Part shown: in pieces, positions 14,268-27,650 of the stretch
How the letters are laid out: each line of letters starts with the position of its first letter
How positions within the stretch are numbered: position 1 is the first letter of the stretch
NCBI RefSeq assembly: GCF_041908905.1
Contig: NZ_JAYREK010000014.1
Location: forward strand, 24,648 to 88,647
DNA length: 64,000 nt
Direction of reading: 5' to 3'
DNA from: Zoogloea sp041908905
Lineage (GTDB): Bacteria; Pseudomonadota; Gammaproteobacteria; Burkholderiales; Rhodocyclaceae
Made by a program: the position numbers and the translations under genes
Notes under the pieces: model-generated
Databases searched by the model: none
Told to the model about the DNA's origin: nothing
What the model saw: only the letters and a program-made list of their open reading frames with translations

Positions 14268-16171
14268 GGGCGCTCGACCTCCGCCTTGCCGCGGGCCAGC
14301 TCGCTGCGCTTGAGCCACACCAGCAGCAGCGAGATGGCGGCCGGGGTGATGCCCTGGATGCGGCTGGCCTGGCCGATGGTCTCGGGCTTGTGCTGGTTGA
14401 GGCGGCCCTGCACCTCCTTGGAGAGGCCGCGCACGGTGGTGTAGTCGAGGTCGGCGGGCAGACGGGTGTTCTCGGCGTCGGCCTGGCGGGCGACCTCGTC
14501 CTGCTGGCGGTCGATGTAGCCCTGGTACTTGGCGGCGATCTCGAGCTGTTCGACCACCTGCGGGTCGGTTTCGGGGGCCTCGGGGGCGCCGGGCAGGGTC
14601 ATCAGCGCGGCGTAGCTCACGTTGGGGCGGCGCAGCAGGTCGAAGTAGCTGTATTCGCGCTCGATGCTCTTGCCGAGCACGGCTTCGGCGGCTTCGGGGG
14701 AGACCTTGGCCGGGGTCGCCCAGGTGGCGCGCAGGCGGGCGGTTTCGCGCTCGATGGCCTCGCGTTTGGCGCAGAAGGCGGCCCAGCGCATGTCGTCCAC
14801 CAGGCCGAGCTTGCGGCCGGTTTCGGTGAGGCGCAGGTCGGCGTTGTCCTCGCGCAGGCTGAGGCGGTATTCGGCGCGGGAGGTGAACATCCGGTAGGGC
14901 TCGGAGACGCCGCGGGTGATGAGGTCGTCGACGAGCACGCCCAGGTAGGCCTCGTCGCGGCGCGGGCACCATGGGTCCTGCCCCTTCACCTGCAGCGCGG
15001 CGTTGATGCCGGCCAGCAGGCCCTGGGCGGCGGCTTCTTCGTAGCCGGTGGTGCCGTTGATCTGGCCGGCGAAGAACAGCCCGCCGATGGACTTGGTCTC
15101 GAGGCTTGACTTGAGCCGGCGCGGGTCGAAGTAGTCGTACTCGATGGCGTAGCCGGGGCGCAGGATGTGGCAGCTCTCGAGGCCCTTGATGGAGCGCACG
15201 ATGTCGAGCTGCACGTCGAAGGGCAGGCTGGTGGAGATCCCGTTGGGGTAGATCTCGTGGGTGTCGAGGCCCTCGGGTTCGAGGAAGACGTGGTGGCTGT
15301 CCTTGTCGGCGAAGCGGTGGATCTTGTCTTCGATGCTCGGGCAGTAGCGCGGGCCGACGCCCTCGATCACGCCGGAGTACATCGGCGAGCGGTCGAGGTT
15401 GGCGCGGATGATGTCGTGGGTGCGGCTGTTGGTGCTGGTGATCCAGCACGGCAGCTGGCGCGGGTGCTGGCTGGCTTGGCCGAGGAAGCTGAACACCGGC
15501 ACCGGGTCGTCGCCGGGCTGCTCTTCCATCACCGAGAAGTCGATCGTGCGGGCGTCGAGGCGCGGCGGGGTGCCTGTCTTGAGGCGGCCCTGGGGCAGCG
15601 CGAGCTCTTTAAGGCGCTGGCCGAGGCTGATCGCCGGCGGGTCGCCGGCGCGGCCGGCGGAGTAGTTCTGCATGCCGACGTGGATCAGGCCGTTGAGGAA
15701 GGTGCCGGCGGTGAGCACCACCGCGGGCGCCTCGAAGCGCAGGCCGATCTGGGTGACGACGCCGGTGACCCGGTCGCCCACCACGGTGAGGTCGTCCACG
15801 GCCTGCTGGAACAGCCACAGGCTGGGCTGGTTCTCGAGGCGGCGGCGGATGGCGGCCTTGTACAGCACCCGGTCGGCCTGGGCGCGGGTGGCGCGCACCG
15901 CTGGGCCCTTGCTGGCGTTGAGGATGCGGAACTGGATGCCGCCTTCGTCGGTGGCCGCGGCCATGGCGCCGCCGAGGGCGTCTACCTCCTTCACCAGGTG
16001 CCCCTTGCCGATGCCGCCGATCGACGGGTTGCAGCTCATCTGGCCGAGCGTTTCGATATTGTGGGTGAGCAGCAGGGTGGCGCATCCGGCCCGCGCCGCC
16101 GCGAGTGCAGCCTCGGTGCCGGCATGGCCGCCGCCGACAACGATCACGTCGAATCGGGTGGGGTGAAGCAT
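14264..16171 (-). CDS. mnmG: tRNA uridine 5-carboxymethylaminomethyl modification enzyme MnmG
   Basis: 635 residues. MnmG (GidA) works with MnmE to modify the wobble uridine in several tRNAs, using FAD and methylene-THF. The start MLHPTRFDVIVVGGGHAGTE holds the FAD-binding GxGxxG-type loop. MSCNPSIGGIGKGHLVKEVDALGG and PGYAIEYDYFDPRRL are family signatures, and the C-terminal domain ends with IQGITPAAISLLLVWLKR. A longer in-frame start at 16411 adds a non-family extension and was rejected. It heads the origin-type cluster mnmG-rsmG-parA-parB. Confidence 0.97.
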   Translation of the reverse strand: MLHPTRFDVIVVGGGHAGTEAALAAARAGCATLLLTHNIETLGQMSCNPSIGGIGKGHLVKEVDALGGAMAAATDEGGIQFRILNASKGPAVRATRAQADRVLYKAAIRRRLENQPSLWLFQQAVDDLTVVGDRVTGVVTQIGLRFEAPAVVLTAGTFLNGLIHVGMQNYSAGRAGDPPAISLGQRLKELALPQGRLKTGTPPRLDARTIDFSVMEEQPGDDPVPVFSFLGQASQHPRQLPCWITSTNSRTHDIIRANLDRSPMYSGVIEGVGPRYCPSIEDKIHRFADKDSHHVFLEPEGLDTHEIYPNGISTSLPFDVQLDIVRSIKGLESCHILRPGYAIEYDYFDPRRLKSSLETKSIGGLFFAGQINGTTGYEEAAAQGLLAGINAALQVKGQDPWCPRRDEAYLGVLVDDLITRGVSEPYRMFTSRAEYRLSLREDNADLRLTETGRKLGLVDDMRWAAFCAKREAIERETARLRATWATPAKVSPEAAEAVLGKSIEREYSYFDLLRRPNVSYAALMTLPGAPEAPETDPQVVEQLEIAAKYQGYIDRQQDEVARQADAENTRLPADLDYTTVRGLSKEVQGRLNQHKPETIGQASRIQGITPAAISLLLVWLKRSELARGKAEVERP

Positions 16172-16505
16172 GGGAAACCGGGGGAAGGTGAATCGGGGGA
16201 GCCGAATGATACGACCTCGCGCTGCAAAAATACAGCGCCACGCACCCCGTAACCCCCGAAAAGAGGCGCTTTTACAACGGCTTACCGGCATTTTCGGGTA
16301 AGTTCGGAGGCTTTTCGGGCGGGCCGCCGGAGCTGCCCCGGGCGTATTCGGGGCCGATTGCCTCAATACCGGCGCCCCTGTGCCGTTAAACGATGTCGTA
16401 ACGCAAGGCACCCACTGTGGCCGGGTGGGCTGGCTCCCGGCGGCGCCCGCGTGATCTTCCGGAGCGGGTGGATGCCTGGCATGACCAATCAGTGATGGTG
16501 ATCGA
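16172..16505. other. divergent intergenic region, mnmG / hybrid kinase
   Basis: 334 bases between divergent genes. On the minus strand TATCAT (16211-16206) could be the -10 of mnmG, about 35 bases before its ATG; the matching -35 (CTGTAT, 18 bases away) is weak. The kinase start at 16506 has only a poor ribosome-binding site (GGTGATCGA). No small gene or recognised riboswitch was found here. Confidence 0.35.
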
Positions 16506-20878
<4,373 letters not shown>

Positions 20879-20882
<4 letters not shown>

Positions 20883-22276
20883 GCAGCCCGGCGATCCACC
20901 CCTTCGTGTGGGCGGACTACTTTGAAACCGGCTTCGACGACATCGACGGGCAGCATCACAAGCTGGTGGATTTCATCAACGCGCTGGCCGGCCGCGCCGT
21001 CAGCGGCACGCCGATCCAGGCGGACGAGTTGACCCACGCCCTCGACGGCCTGGGCCGTTATGCGCTCCACCACTTCGCGGAAGAAGAGGCGCTGATGGAG
21101 CAGGCCGGGCTGGACCCGCGCCACATCGACCCCCACCGCAGGGCGCACCAGGAGTTCGTCACCCAGGTCGAGGCGATGCGCAACACCGTCGACCCGGCCA
21201 AAGTGTTGCCGGGCCTGTACAACTTCGTGACCAGCTGGCTGAGCTTCCACATCCTGGACACCGACCAGAGCATGGCCCGCCAGTTGCGCGCGGTGGCGGC
21301 CGGCATGTCGCCGGCGCAGGCGCTGGCCGCCGACCAGGCTCAGGGCCGCGATCCGGGCAGCGCGGCACTGATCACGGCGGTGCGCAGCCTGCTCGGGCTG
21401 GTGGCCGACCGCAACAAGGAGCTGCAGAACATCAACGCCAGCCTCGAGGCACGGGTCGCCGAGCGCACCGCCGCCCTCGCCGCCGCCCAGCAGCGCCTCC
21501 ACGAGGCCCATCGCCTGGCCGCCGTGGGGCAGCTGGCGGCTGGCGTCGCCCACGAGATCAACAACCCGCTGGGCTTCATCAGCGCCAACCTGCGCACCCT
21601 GCACCAGTACACCAAGCGCCTGCTCGCCCTGGCCGAGGAGGCCGGCCGGCTCGCGGAGGTCGGCGGGCAGGGGCGCGCGTGGCAGGCCCTGCGCGGGGCT
21701 GCTGACGTGGATTTCCTGGTCTCCGACCTGCCGGGGCTGCTCGAGGAGTGTTCAGGCGGCCTGCAGCGGGTGGGCGAGATCGTGCAGGTGCTGCAGGGGC
21801 TGGCCAGCCCCGGGCCCCTGGAGGTGGCGCCGGTGCCGATGGCGCAGCTGCTCGACGGGGTCGCCGCCGCGACCGCCGACAGCCGCCTGCCGGACCAGCC
21901 GCTGCAGCGCGACTACGGCGTGTTGCCGGTGCTCCAGGCCAATGCGCCGCTGCTCGGCAGCGCCCTGGAAGCCCTGCTCCGCAATGCTGCCCAGGCCCTC
22001 GGCAAGACCTCCGGCCGTATCGTGCTGCGCGCGCGGGAGCACGGGGGCGAACTGGTGATCGAGGTGGAGGATGACGGCTGCGGCATGGACGAGGCCACCC
22101 GCGCCCGGATCTTCGAGCCCTTCTTCACCACCCGGCCGGTGGGGCAGGGGCGTGGGCTGGGGCTGTCGTCGGCCTATCGCATCATCAGCAGCCACGGCGG
22201 GCGGATCGCCGTGCGCAGCGCGCCCGGCCGCGGGAGCTGCTTCCGGGTCACGCTGCCCCTCGCTCCGACCCGCTGA
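20879..22276 (+). CDS. hemerythrin-domain histidine kinase
   Basis: 465 residues. An N-terminal bacteriohemerythrin domain (about 1-135) holds all expected di-iron ligands: His26 in DGQHHKLVD, the HHFAEEEALM His/Glu pair, HRRAHQEF with two His, and FHILDTDQ with His and Asp. A coiled coil (about 175-215) leads to a HisKA-like helix with His225 in GVAHEINNPLGF and a HATPase domain with DDGCGMDEATRARIFEPFF and GRGLGLSSAYRIISSHGG. The di-iron site should bind O2 or respond to redox or iron state, making this an oxygen-type sensor kinase (inference). It has no receiver; translational coupling to the preceding hybrid kinase suggests they act in one pathway. Confidence 0.92.
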
Positions 22277-22303
22277 AAAAAAGAACCCGGCCAGGGCCGG
22301 GTT
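22277..22303 (-). terminator. terminator after htpX
   Basis: AACCCGGCC (22284-22292) and GGCCGGGTT (22295-22303) form a strong GC stem. On the minus strand it is followed by CTTTTTTT (22283-22276), so it works for htpX, whose stop lies 23 bases upstream. On the plus strand there is no T run, so the kinase transcript may not end here. Confidence 0.8.
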
Positions 22304-22325
22304 CCGGATCGGGCGGGAGGGTGTC

Positions 22326-23180
22326 TCAGCGCCGGCCGCCGGCCAGGGCGCGCAGCCGCGCGACGCGCTCCTCGGTGGCCGGGTGGGTGCTGAACAGGCC
22401 GCGCAGGCCGCCGCCGGAGAGCGGGTTCATGATCATCATCTGGCCGGTCTCCGGGTGGGCCTCGGCGGTCGGCATCGGGATGCCGCGGGCGAAGGCGTCG
22501 ATCTTGAGCAGCGCGTCGGCCAGGGCGTGGGGGTCGCCGGCGATCTCGGCGCCGCCCCGGTCGGCCTCGAACTCGCGGGCGCGGGAGATCGCCATCTGGA
22601 TCAGGCTGGCCGCCAGCGGGGCGAGCAGGGACACCGCGATCGACGCCACGATGTTGGTGGGCCGGCCTTCCTCGTCGCGGCCGCTGAAGAACATCGCGAA
22701 GTTGGCCAGCGCCGAGATCGCCCCGGCCATGGTGGCCGAGATCGTCGAGATCAGGATGTCCCGGTGCTTCACGTGGGCCAGCTCGTGGGCCATCACGCCG
22801 CGCAGCTCGCGCTCGGAGAGCATCTGCAGGATGCCGGTGGTGGCGGCGACGGCGGCATGCTCGGGGTTGCGGCCGGTGGCGAAGGCGTTGGGCTGGTCTT
22901 CGTGGATGATGTAAACCCGGGGCATCGGCAGCTGCGCCCGGCCGGCCAGTTCGCGCACCATGTTGTAGAGGTAGGGTGAGCTGGTCTCGTCGACCTCCTG
23001 CGCGTTGTACATGCGCAGCACCATCTTGTCGGAATTCCAGTAGGCGAAGACGTTCATCGCGCCGCCGAAGGCCAGCGCCAGCAGCATGCCCTGCTTGCCG
23101 CCCAGCATCATGCCGATCACGCCGAAGAGGGCGATGATGCCCGCCATCAGGATCGAGGTTTTCAGCCAGTTGCCTAACAT
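22326..23180 (-). CDS. htpX: membrane zinc metalloprotease HtpX
   Basis: 284 residues. Two N-terminal membrane segments (about 7-50), then the M48 zinc site HELAH in RGVMAHELAHVKHRDIL (about residues 125-140), two more hydrophobic segments, and the third-ligand Glu region REFEADRGGAEIAG. HtpX is an inner-membrane quality-control protease acting with FtsH. The C-terminal FSTHPATEERVARLRAL is typical. It is followed by its own terminator. Confidence 0.96.
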   Translation of the reverse strand: MLGNWLKTSILMAGIIALFGVIGMMLGGKQGMLLALAFGGAMNVFAYWNSDKMVLRMYNAQEVDETSSPYLYNMVRELAGRAQLPMPRVYIIHEDQPNAFATGRNPEHAAVAATTGILQMLSERELRGVMAHELAHVKHRDILISTISATMAGAISALANFAMFFSGRDEEGRPTNIVASIAVSLLAPLAASLIQMAISRAREFEADRGGAEIAGDPHALADALLKIDAFARGIPMPTAEAHPETGQMMIMNPLSGGGLRGLFSTHPATEERVARLRALAGGRR

Positions 23181-23269
23181 TTTTGACTATCCATCCTTCC
23201 AGGATGTTGACGGGAAACTATGGCTTAGATGATGCCGGCCGCAGAAAATTCAATCGGCCGGCACGGATT

Positions 23270-24190
23270 TCAATCGAACCGGCTGCCTGCAGCGATCGGC
23301 ATGCCGCGCAGGAAGTCGGCTGCGGGCAGACGCTTGCCGCCGGGCTTCTGCAGCTCCGTGATGCACAGGGCGCCCTCGCCGCAGGCGACGATCACGCCGG
23401 CGCCTTCGGCCAGCAGCACCTCGCCCGGCGTGCCGGCGGCGTCGATGGCCCGCGCACGCCACAGCTTGACCGGCGTCTGTTGCAGCGTCGCGACTGCCCC
23501 GGGGAAGGGGTTGAAGGCGCGGATCGCCCGTTCGAGCTCGACGGCCGGGCGGCTCCAGTCGATGCTGGCCTCGGCCTTGCCGATCTTGGCGGCGTAGGTC
23601 ACGCCGTCGGCGGGCTGGGGCGTGGCGGTGAGGCCGCCCGGCAGCGCCCGCAGGGCCTCGACGATCATCTCGGCGCCCAGCAGGGCGAGGCGGTCGTGGA
23701 GGCTGCCGGTGGTGTCGTCGGCGTGGATCGCCTCGGCGCGGGACAGCAGCATCGGCCCGGTGTCGAGGCCGGCGTCCATCTGCATGATGGTGATGCCGGT
23801 TTCTGCGTCGCCGGCCTGGATCGCCCGGTGGATGGGCGCCGCGCCACGCCAGCGCGGCAGCAGCGAGGCATGGATGTTGAGGCAGCCTTGGCGCGGCAGG
23901 TCGAGCACCGCCTGGGGCAGGATGATGCCGTAGGCCGCCACCACCAGCACGTCGGCCTGCACGTCGGCCAGCGGCGCCTGCTGTTCGGGCGTGCGCAGCT
24001 TTTCGGGCTGATGCACCGGGATGCCGGCGGCCAGCGCGACCCGCTTCACCGGGCTGGGCTGCAGCTGCATGCCGCGGCCGGCCGGGCGGTCGGGCTGGGT
24101 GAGGACCAGGGGCACGTCGAAGCCGGCGGCGAGGATGGCCTCGAGGGCGGCGGCGGCGAATTCGGGGGTTCCGGCGAAGGCGACTTTCAT
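23270..24190 (-). CDS. fmt: methionyl-tRNA formyltransferase
   Basis: 306 residues. It formylates initiator Met-tRNA from 10-formyl-THF. The start MKVAFAGTPEFAAAALEAIL is the family N-terminus. The catalytic region has NIHASLLPRWRGAAPIHRAI and TGITIMQMDAGLDTGPML, followed by the C-terminal OB-fold tRNA domain. Its ATG overlaps the def stop (TGATG), the usual def-fmt pairing in which Def removes the formyl group that Fmt adds. Confidence 0.97.
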   Translation of the reverse strand: MKVAFAGTPEFAAAALEAILAAGFDVPLVLTQPDRPAGRGMQLQPSPVKRVALAAGIPVHQPEKLRTPEQQAPLADVQADVLVVAAYGIILPQAVLDLPRQGCLNIHASLLPRWRGAAPIHRAIQAGDAETGITIMQMDAGLDTGPMLLSRAEAIHADDTTGSLHDRLALLGAEMIVEALRALPGGLTATPQPADGVTYAAKIGKAEASIDWSRPAVELERAIRAFNPFPGAVATLQQTPVKLWRARAIDAAGTPGEVLLAEGAGVIVACGEGALCITELQKPGGKRLPAADFLRGMPIAAGSRFD

Positions 24191-24693
24191 CAGGCGGTGA
24201 TCCGGGCCTTCTTGGCCAGTTTGCCCTTTATGCGGGTCTGTTTGAGCTGGGACAGGTATTCGACGAAGACCTTGCCGTCGAGGTGGTCGAGCTCGTGCTG
24301 CACGCACACCGCCAGCAGGCCCTCGGCGTCGAACTCGAAGGTCTCGCCCTTGGGGTTCAGGGCGCGCACGCGCACCTTCTCGGCGCGGGTGACCTTGTCG
24401 TAGATGCCGGGCACCGACAGGCAACCTTCTTCACACACCTGTTCGCCGGAGCGAGCGATGATCTCGGGGTTGATCAGCGCCAGCAGGCCCGATTTGTCCT
24501 CGGAGACGTCGATGACGACGACGCGCTGGTGCACATTGACCTGGGTGGCGGCCAGGCCGATGCCCGGCGCCTCGTACATGGTCTCGGCCATGTCGCTGAC
24601 CAGTTGGCGGATCTCGTCGTTCACCTCGGCAACTTGGGTAGCGCGGGTGTGGAGGCGAGGGTCGGGGTAACGGAGAATGGGTAGGAGAGCCAT
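24190..24693 (-). CDS. def: peptide deformylase
   Basis: 167 residues. The three metal-site motifs are intact: GIGLAATQVNV, EEGCLSVPG (Cys ligand) and QHELDHLDG (two His ligands and the catalytic Glu). It removes N-formyl groups from nascent proteins. It is the first gene of the def-fmt pair and is divergent from the LysM gene, with a 137-base shared upstream region. Confidence 0.97.
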   Translation of the reverse strand: MALLPILRYPDPRLHTRATQVAEVNDEIRQLVSDMAETMYEAPGIGLAATQVNVHQRVVVIDVSEDKSGLLALINPEIIARSGEQVCEEGCLSVPGIYDKVTRAEKVRVRALNPKGETFEFDAEGLLAVCVQHELDHLDGKVFVEYLSQLKQTRIKGKLAKKARITA

Positions 24694-24830
24694 AAAGATT
24701 GCCGGATGAAGACTTTACGTGCAGAATTTTGAGCCAAATACGGGATGACCACGTCGTGCCGATGCGGGCATCCGGCCCTGCATGTCAGACCGCTGAACGC
24801 GCGCGAAATTCGAAAGCGAGCAAAATTCCA

Positions 24831-25946
24831 ATGATGCGCATTATATCCGCCCTCCTGATCGGCGTCGCCGCCCTGCTCCCCGCAGGGGCCGGTGCCGCCA
24901 GCCCGATCCAGCTCGCCGAGGGCGCCCCCGATAGCCACGAGGTCGTCCCCGGCGACACCCTGTGGGGGATCTCCGGCAAGTTCCTCAAGGAGCCCTGGCG
25001 CTGGCCCGAGGTCTGGCGCCTCAACCGCGAGCAGATCCGCAATCCGCACCTCATCTATCCTGGCCAGATGATCTTCCTCGACCGTCGCGGGCCGACCCTC
25101 AGCCTGGGGCGGCGCATCGGCCAGGGCGGCAGCGACCGCGCCCTCTACGAGAAGCGCTTCCCGCAGGTCTATTCCGAGCCCGCCAAGGCGGCCATCCAGA
25201 GCATCCCGGTACGCGCCATCGCGCCCTTCCTCACCGAGCCGCTGGTCGTCAGCGACACCGAAGACAGCGCCGCCGGCATCATCGTCGCGACCCAGGAAGG
25301 CCGGGTGTTCACCAGCGCCGGCGACACGATCTTCGCCACCCGCATCACCCCGGGCGTCCCCCTCTGGAACGTCTACCGCAAGGCCCGGCCCCTCACCGAG
25401 CCGGTGACCGGCGAAATCCTCGGCTACGAAGCCACCTATCTCGGCCAGGCTCGGGTGCAATCCGAGGCGGGTGTGCTGTCCCCCGACGATGCCGATGCCA
25501 GGGGCGCCGATGGCAAGGAGGCCACGCCGATCCCGGCCGGCCTGATGGTCACCAGCGCCAAGCAGGAGATCGGCAAGGGCGATCGCCTGCTCCCCGCCGG
25601 CCGGCCCGAGCTGCTCAGCTACGTGCCCCATGCCCCCGAGCAGGAGGTGAACGGCCGGATCGTCTCCATCGTCAATGGCGTCGCCGATACCGGCCGTTAC
25701 CACGTGGTGTCCCTCAGCCTCGGCAAGCGCGAGGGCATCGAGGTCGGGCATGTGCTGTCGCTGCACCGCAACCGCGGCAAGGCCATCTACCGCGAGGACG
25801 ACGTCGGCGCGCCGCAGCCCTTCCAGCTGCCCGAGCAGCGCTACGGCCTGCTCTTCGTGTTCCGCGTCTTCGAGCGCATCTCCTACGGCCTGGTGATGGA
25901 GAGCGTCGGGCCGGTGAGCGTGGCCGACAGCGTCCGCAAGCCCTGA
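24831..25946 (+). CDS. secreted LysM-domain protein
   Basis: 371 residues from the ATG at 24831, with a second ATG directly after it. A signal peptide (about 1-22, ending PAGAGAA) is followed by one LysM domain (about 32-80, VVPGDTLWGISGKFL to NPHLIYPGQMIFL) and a long C-terminal region without a named domain. LysM binds peptidoglycan, so the protein should sit in the periplasm at the wall. This gene commonly precedes dprA and smg in betaproteobacteria. An earlier in-frame start at 24699 lacks signal-peptide character and was not used. Confidence 0.9.
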   Translation: MMRIISALLIGVAALLPAGAGAASPIQLAEGAPDSHEVVPGDTLWGISGKFLKEPWRWPEVWRLNREQIRNPHLIYPGQMIFLDRRGPTLSLGRRIGQGGSDRALYEKRFPQVYSEPAKAAIQSIPVRAIAPFLTEPLVVSDTEDSAAGIIVATQEGRVFTSAGDTIFATRITPGVPLWNVYRKARPLTEPVTGEILGYEATYLGQARVQSEAGVLSPDDADARGADGKEATPIPAGLMVTSAKQEIGKGDRLLPAGRPELLSYVPHAPEQEVNGRIVSIVNGVADTGRYHVVSLSLGKREGIEVGHVLSLHRNRGKAIYREDDVGAPQPFQLPEQRYGLLFVFRVFERISYGLVMESVGPVSVADSVRKP

Positions 25947-25962
25947 CGCCGCGCGCGCCGCC

Positions 25963-27051
25963 TTGCCCTCCGCCGATCCCCTGGCGCCCTGGCTGCGCCT
26001 CGTCCTCACCCCCGGGGTCGGGCCGGGCCAGCAGCGCCAGCTGCTCGCCGCCTTCGGCCCGCCCGATGCCATCTACGCCGCCGGGCATTCCGCCATCGCC
26101 GCGGTGATCGGCGGTCCGGCAGCCCACACCCTGCTGTCCCACGACGCCACCCCGGCCGTCGACGCCGCCCTCGAATGGCTGTCACAGCCCGGCAACCAGC
26201 TGCTGACCCTCGGTGACGAGGCCTATCCGGCGGCGCTCCTCGAGATCCCCGACCCGCCCGTGGCCCTCTACGTGAAGGGCAACGTCGCGCTGCTGTCGCG
26301 GCCTGCGCTGGCGGTGGTCGGCGCCCGCAACGCGACGCCCCAGGGCGAGGCCAACGCCGAGGCTTTCTCCCGGTCGCTGTCCGAGGCGGGGCTGTGCATC
26401 GTCAGCGGCCTGGCGTTGGGCATCGACACCGCCGCCCACCGGGGCGGGCTGGCCGGGCCGGGCGCCACGGTGGCGGTCATCGGCACCGGCGCCGATCGCA
26501 TCTACCCGGCGCGCAACGCCGCGCTGGCCCGCCAGATCGCCGAGGCCGGCGCGATCGTCAGCGAGTTTCCCCTCGGCAGCGGCCCGCTGGCTCACCACTT
26601 CCCGCGCCGCAACCGGCTGATCGCCGGGCTGGCCCAGGGCGTGCTGGTGGTCGAGGCGGCCCTGAAGAGCGGCTCGCTGATCACCGCGCGGCTGGCCACC
26701 GACTGCGGTCGCGATGTCTTCGCGATCCCCGGTTCGATCCATTCGCCGGTCGCGCGGGGATGTCATCAGCTTATACGCGACGGCGCCAAGCTCGTCGAAA
26801 CGGCCGCCGACATCCTCGATGAATTACGCCTCGCGCCCCGCGAAGCCGCGCCAGCCCGCGATCTGGCGCCCGAGGAGGGCGGTGGCGACGAAGCCCGGGT
26901 GATGCAGGCGATGGGGCACGACCCCGTGGACGTCGACACGCTGGTGCAGCGCACCACCTTGACGGCGGAAGCGCTCTACGCCATTCTGCTTGCGCTGGAG
27001 CTTGACGGGCGAGTGTCGCGCCTGCCCGGCGGACGTCTCCAGCGCCTCTGA
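25963..27051 (+). CDS. dprA: DNA-processing protein DprA
   Basis: 362 residues with a TTG start. The Rossmann-like core has VVGARNATPQGEANAEAF, CIVSGLALGIDTAAHRGGL, VAVIGTGADRIYPARNA and FPLGSGPLAHHFPRRNRLI. The C-terminal winged-helix (about 300-360) is present. DprA protects incoming single strands and loads RecA during natural transformation. It starts 16 bases after the LysM gene and is followed by smg after 27 bases. Confidence 0.95.
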   Translation: MPSADPLAPWLRLVLTPGVGPGQQRQLLAAFGPPDAIYAAGHSAIAAVIGGPAAHTLLSHDATPAVDAALEWLSQPGNQLLTLGDEAYPAALLEIPDPPVALYVKGNVALLSRPALAVVGARNATPQGEANAEAFSRSLSEAGLCIVSGLALGIDTAAHRGGLAGPGATVAVIGTGADRIYPARNAALARQIAEAGAIVSEFPLGSGPLAHHFPRRNRLIAGLAQGVLVVEAALKSGSLITARLATDCGRDVFAIPGSIHSPVARGCHQLIRDGAKLVETAADILDELRLAPREAAPARDLAPEEGGGDEARVMQAMGHDPVDVDTLVQRTTLTAEALYAILLALELDGRVSRLPGGRLQRL

Positions 27052-27078
27052 AATCGACCGGCCCCAGGCCCCCGAGCC

Positions 27079-27558
27079 ATGTTCGACATCCTCGTCTATC
27101 TCTTCGAGAACTACGTTCACGCCGACGCGTGCCCCGAGCCCGCGCAACTGGCGCGCAAGCTGACCGCCGCCGGCTTCGAGGAGGACGAGATCGCCGACGC
27201 CCTGGAGTGGCTGTCGGGGCTGCGCCAGCTCTCCGACGCCGACCGCCCGCCCCACTGTGCGCGTCCCGGCTCGCTGCGCGTCTATGGCGAGGACGAGCTC
27301 CGTCGCCTGGGCGTCGAGTGCCGCGGTTTCCTGCTGTTCCTCGAGAACGCCGGCATCCTCGATGCCGCCTGCCGCGAGATGATCGTCGAGCGGGCCCTCG
27401 CGCTGGGCGAGGGCGAGATCGAACTCGAAAACCTCAAGGTCATCGTGCTGATGGTCCTGTGGCAGCAGGATCGGCCGATCAATGGCCTGATCCTCGACGA
27501 GCTGCTCAACGAGGCCGACGAGCCCGAGGACGCCATCGAGGCAATCGTCCTGCATTGA
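27079..27558 (+). CDS. smg: Smg family protein (DUF494)
   Basis: 159 residues, the normal Smg length, starting MFDILVYLFENYVHAD, the family hallmark. No enzyme motif is seen, and the role of the family is unknown. Gene order dprA-smg-topoisomerase is widely kept in gamma- and betaproteobacteria. A new promoter lies just after its stop, so topB may be partly independent. Confidence 0.95.
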   Translation: MFDILVYLFENYVHADACPEPAQLARKLTAAGFEEDEIADALEWLSGLRQLSDADRPPHCARPGSLRVYGEDELRRLGVECRGFLLFLENAGILDAACREMIVERALALGEGEIELENLKVIVLMVLWQQDRPINGLILDELLNEADEPEDAIEAIVLH

Positions 27559-27570
27559 CCGCCCAGCCGC

Positions 27571-27600
27571 TTGCAAGCCCGGCGCAGCCTTTCGTATGAT
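27571..27600 (+). promoter_or_regulatory. sigma70-type promoter for topB
   Basis: TTGCAA (27571-27576) and TATGAT (27595-27600) are separated by 18 bases, 51 bases upstream of the topB ATG. Four of six and five of six consensus bases match. Confidence 0.55.
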
Positions 27601-27650
27601 GCGCCGCTCCCCCATAACCAGAGTCAGGCGTCTTCGGTCGCACCACGGGC

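Noticed and set aside
16390..16505. Possible c-di-GMP (GEMM) riboswitch in the leader of the hybrid kinase.
   Set aside because: A stretch with ACGCAAGGCAC and short stems looked suggestive, but the conserved GEMM core blocks are missing.
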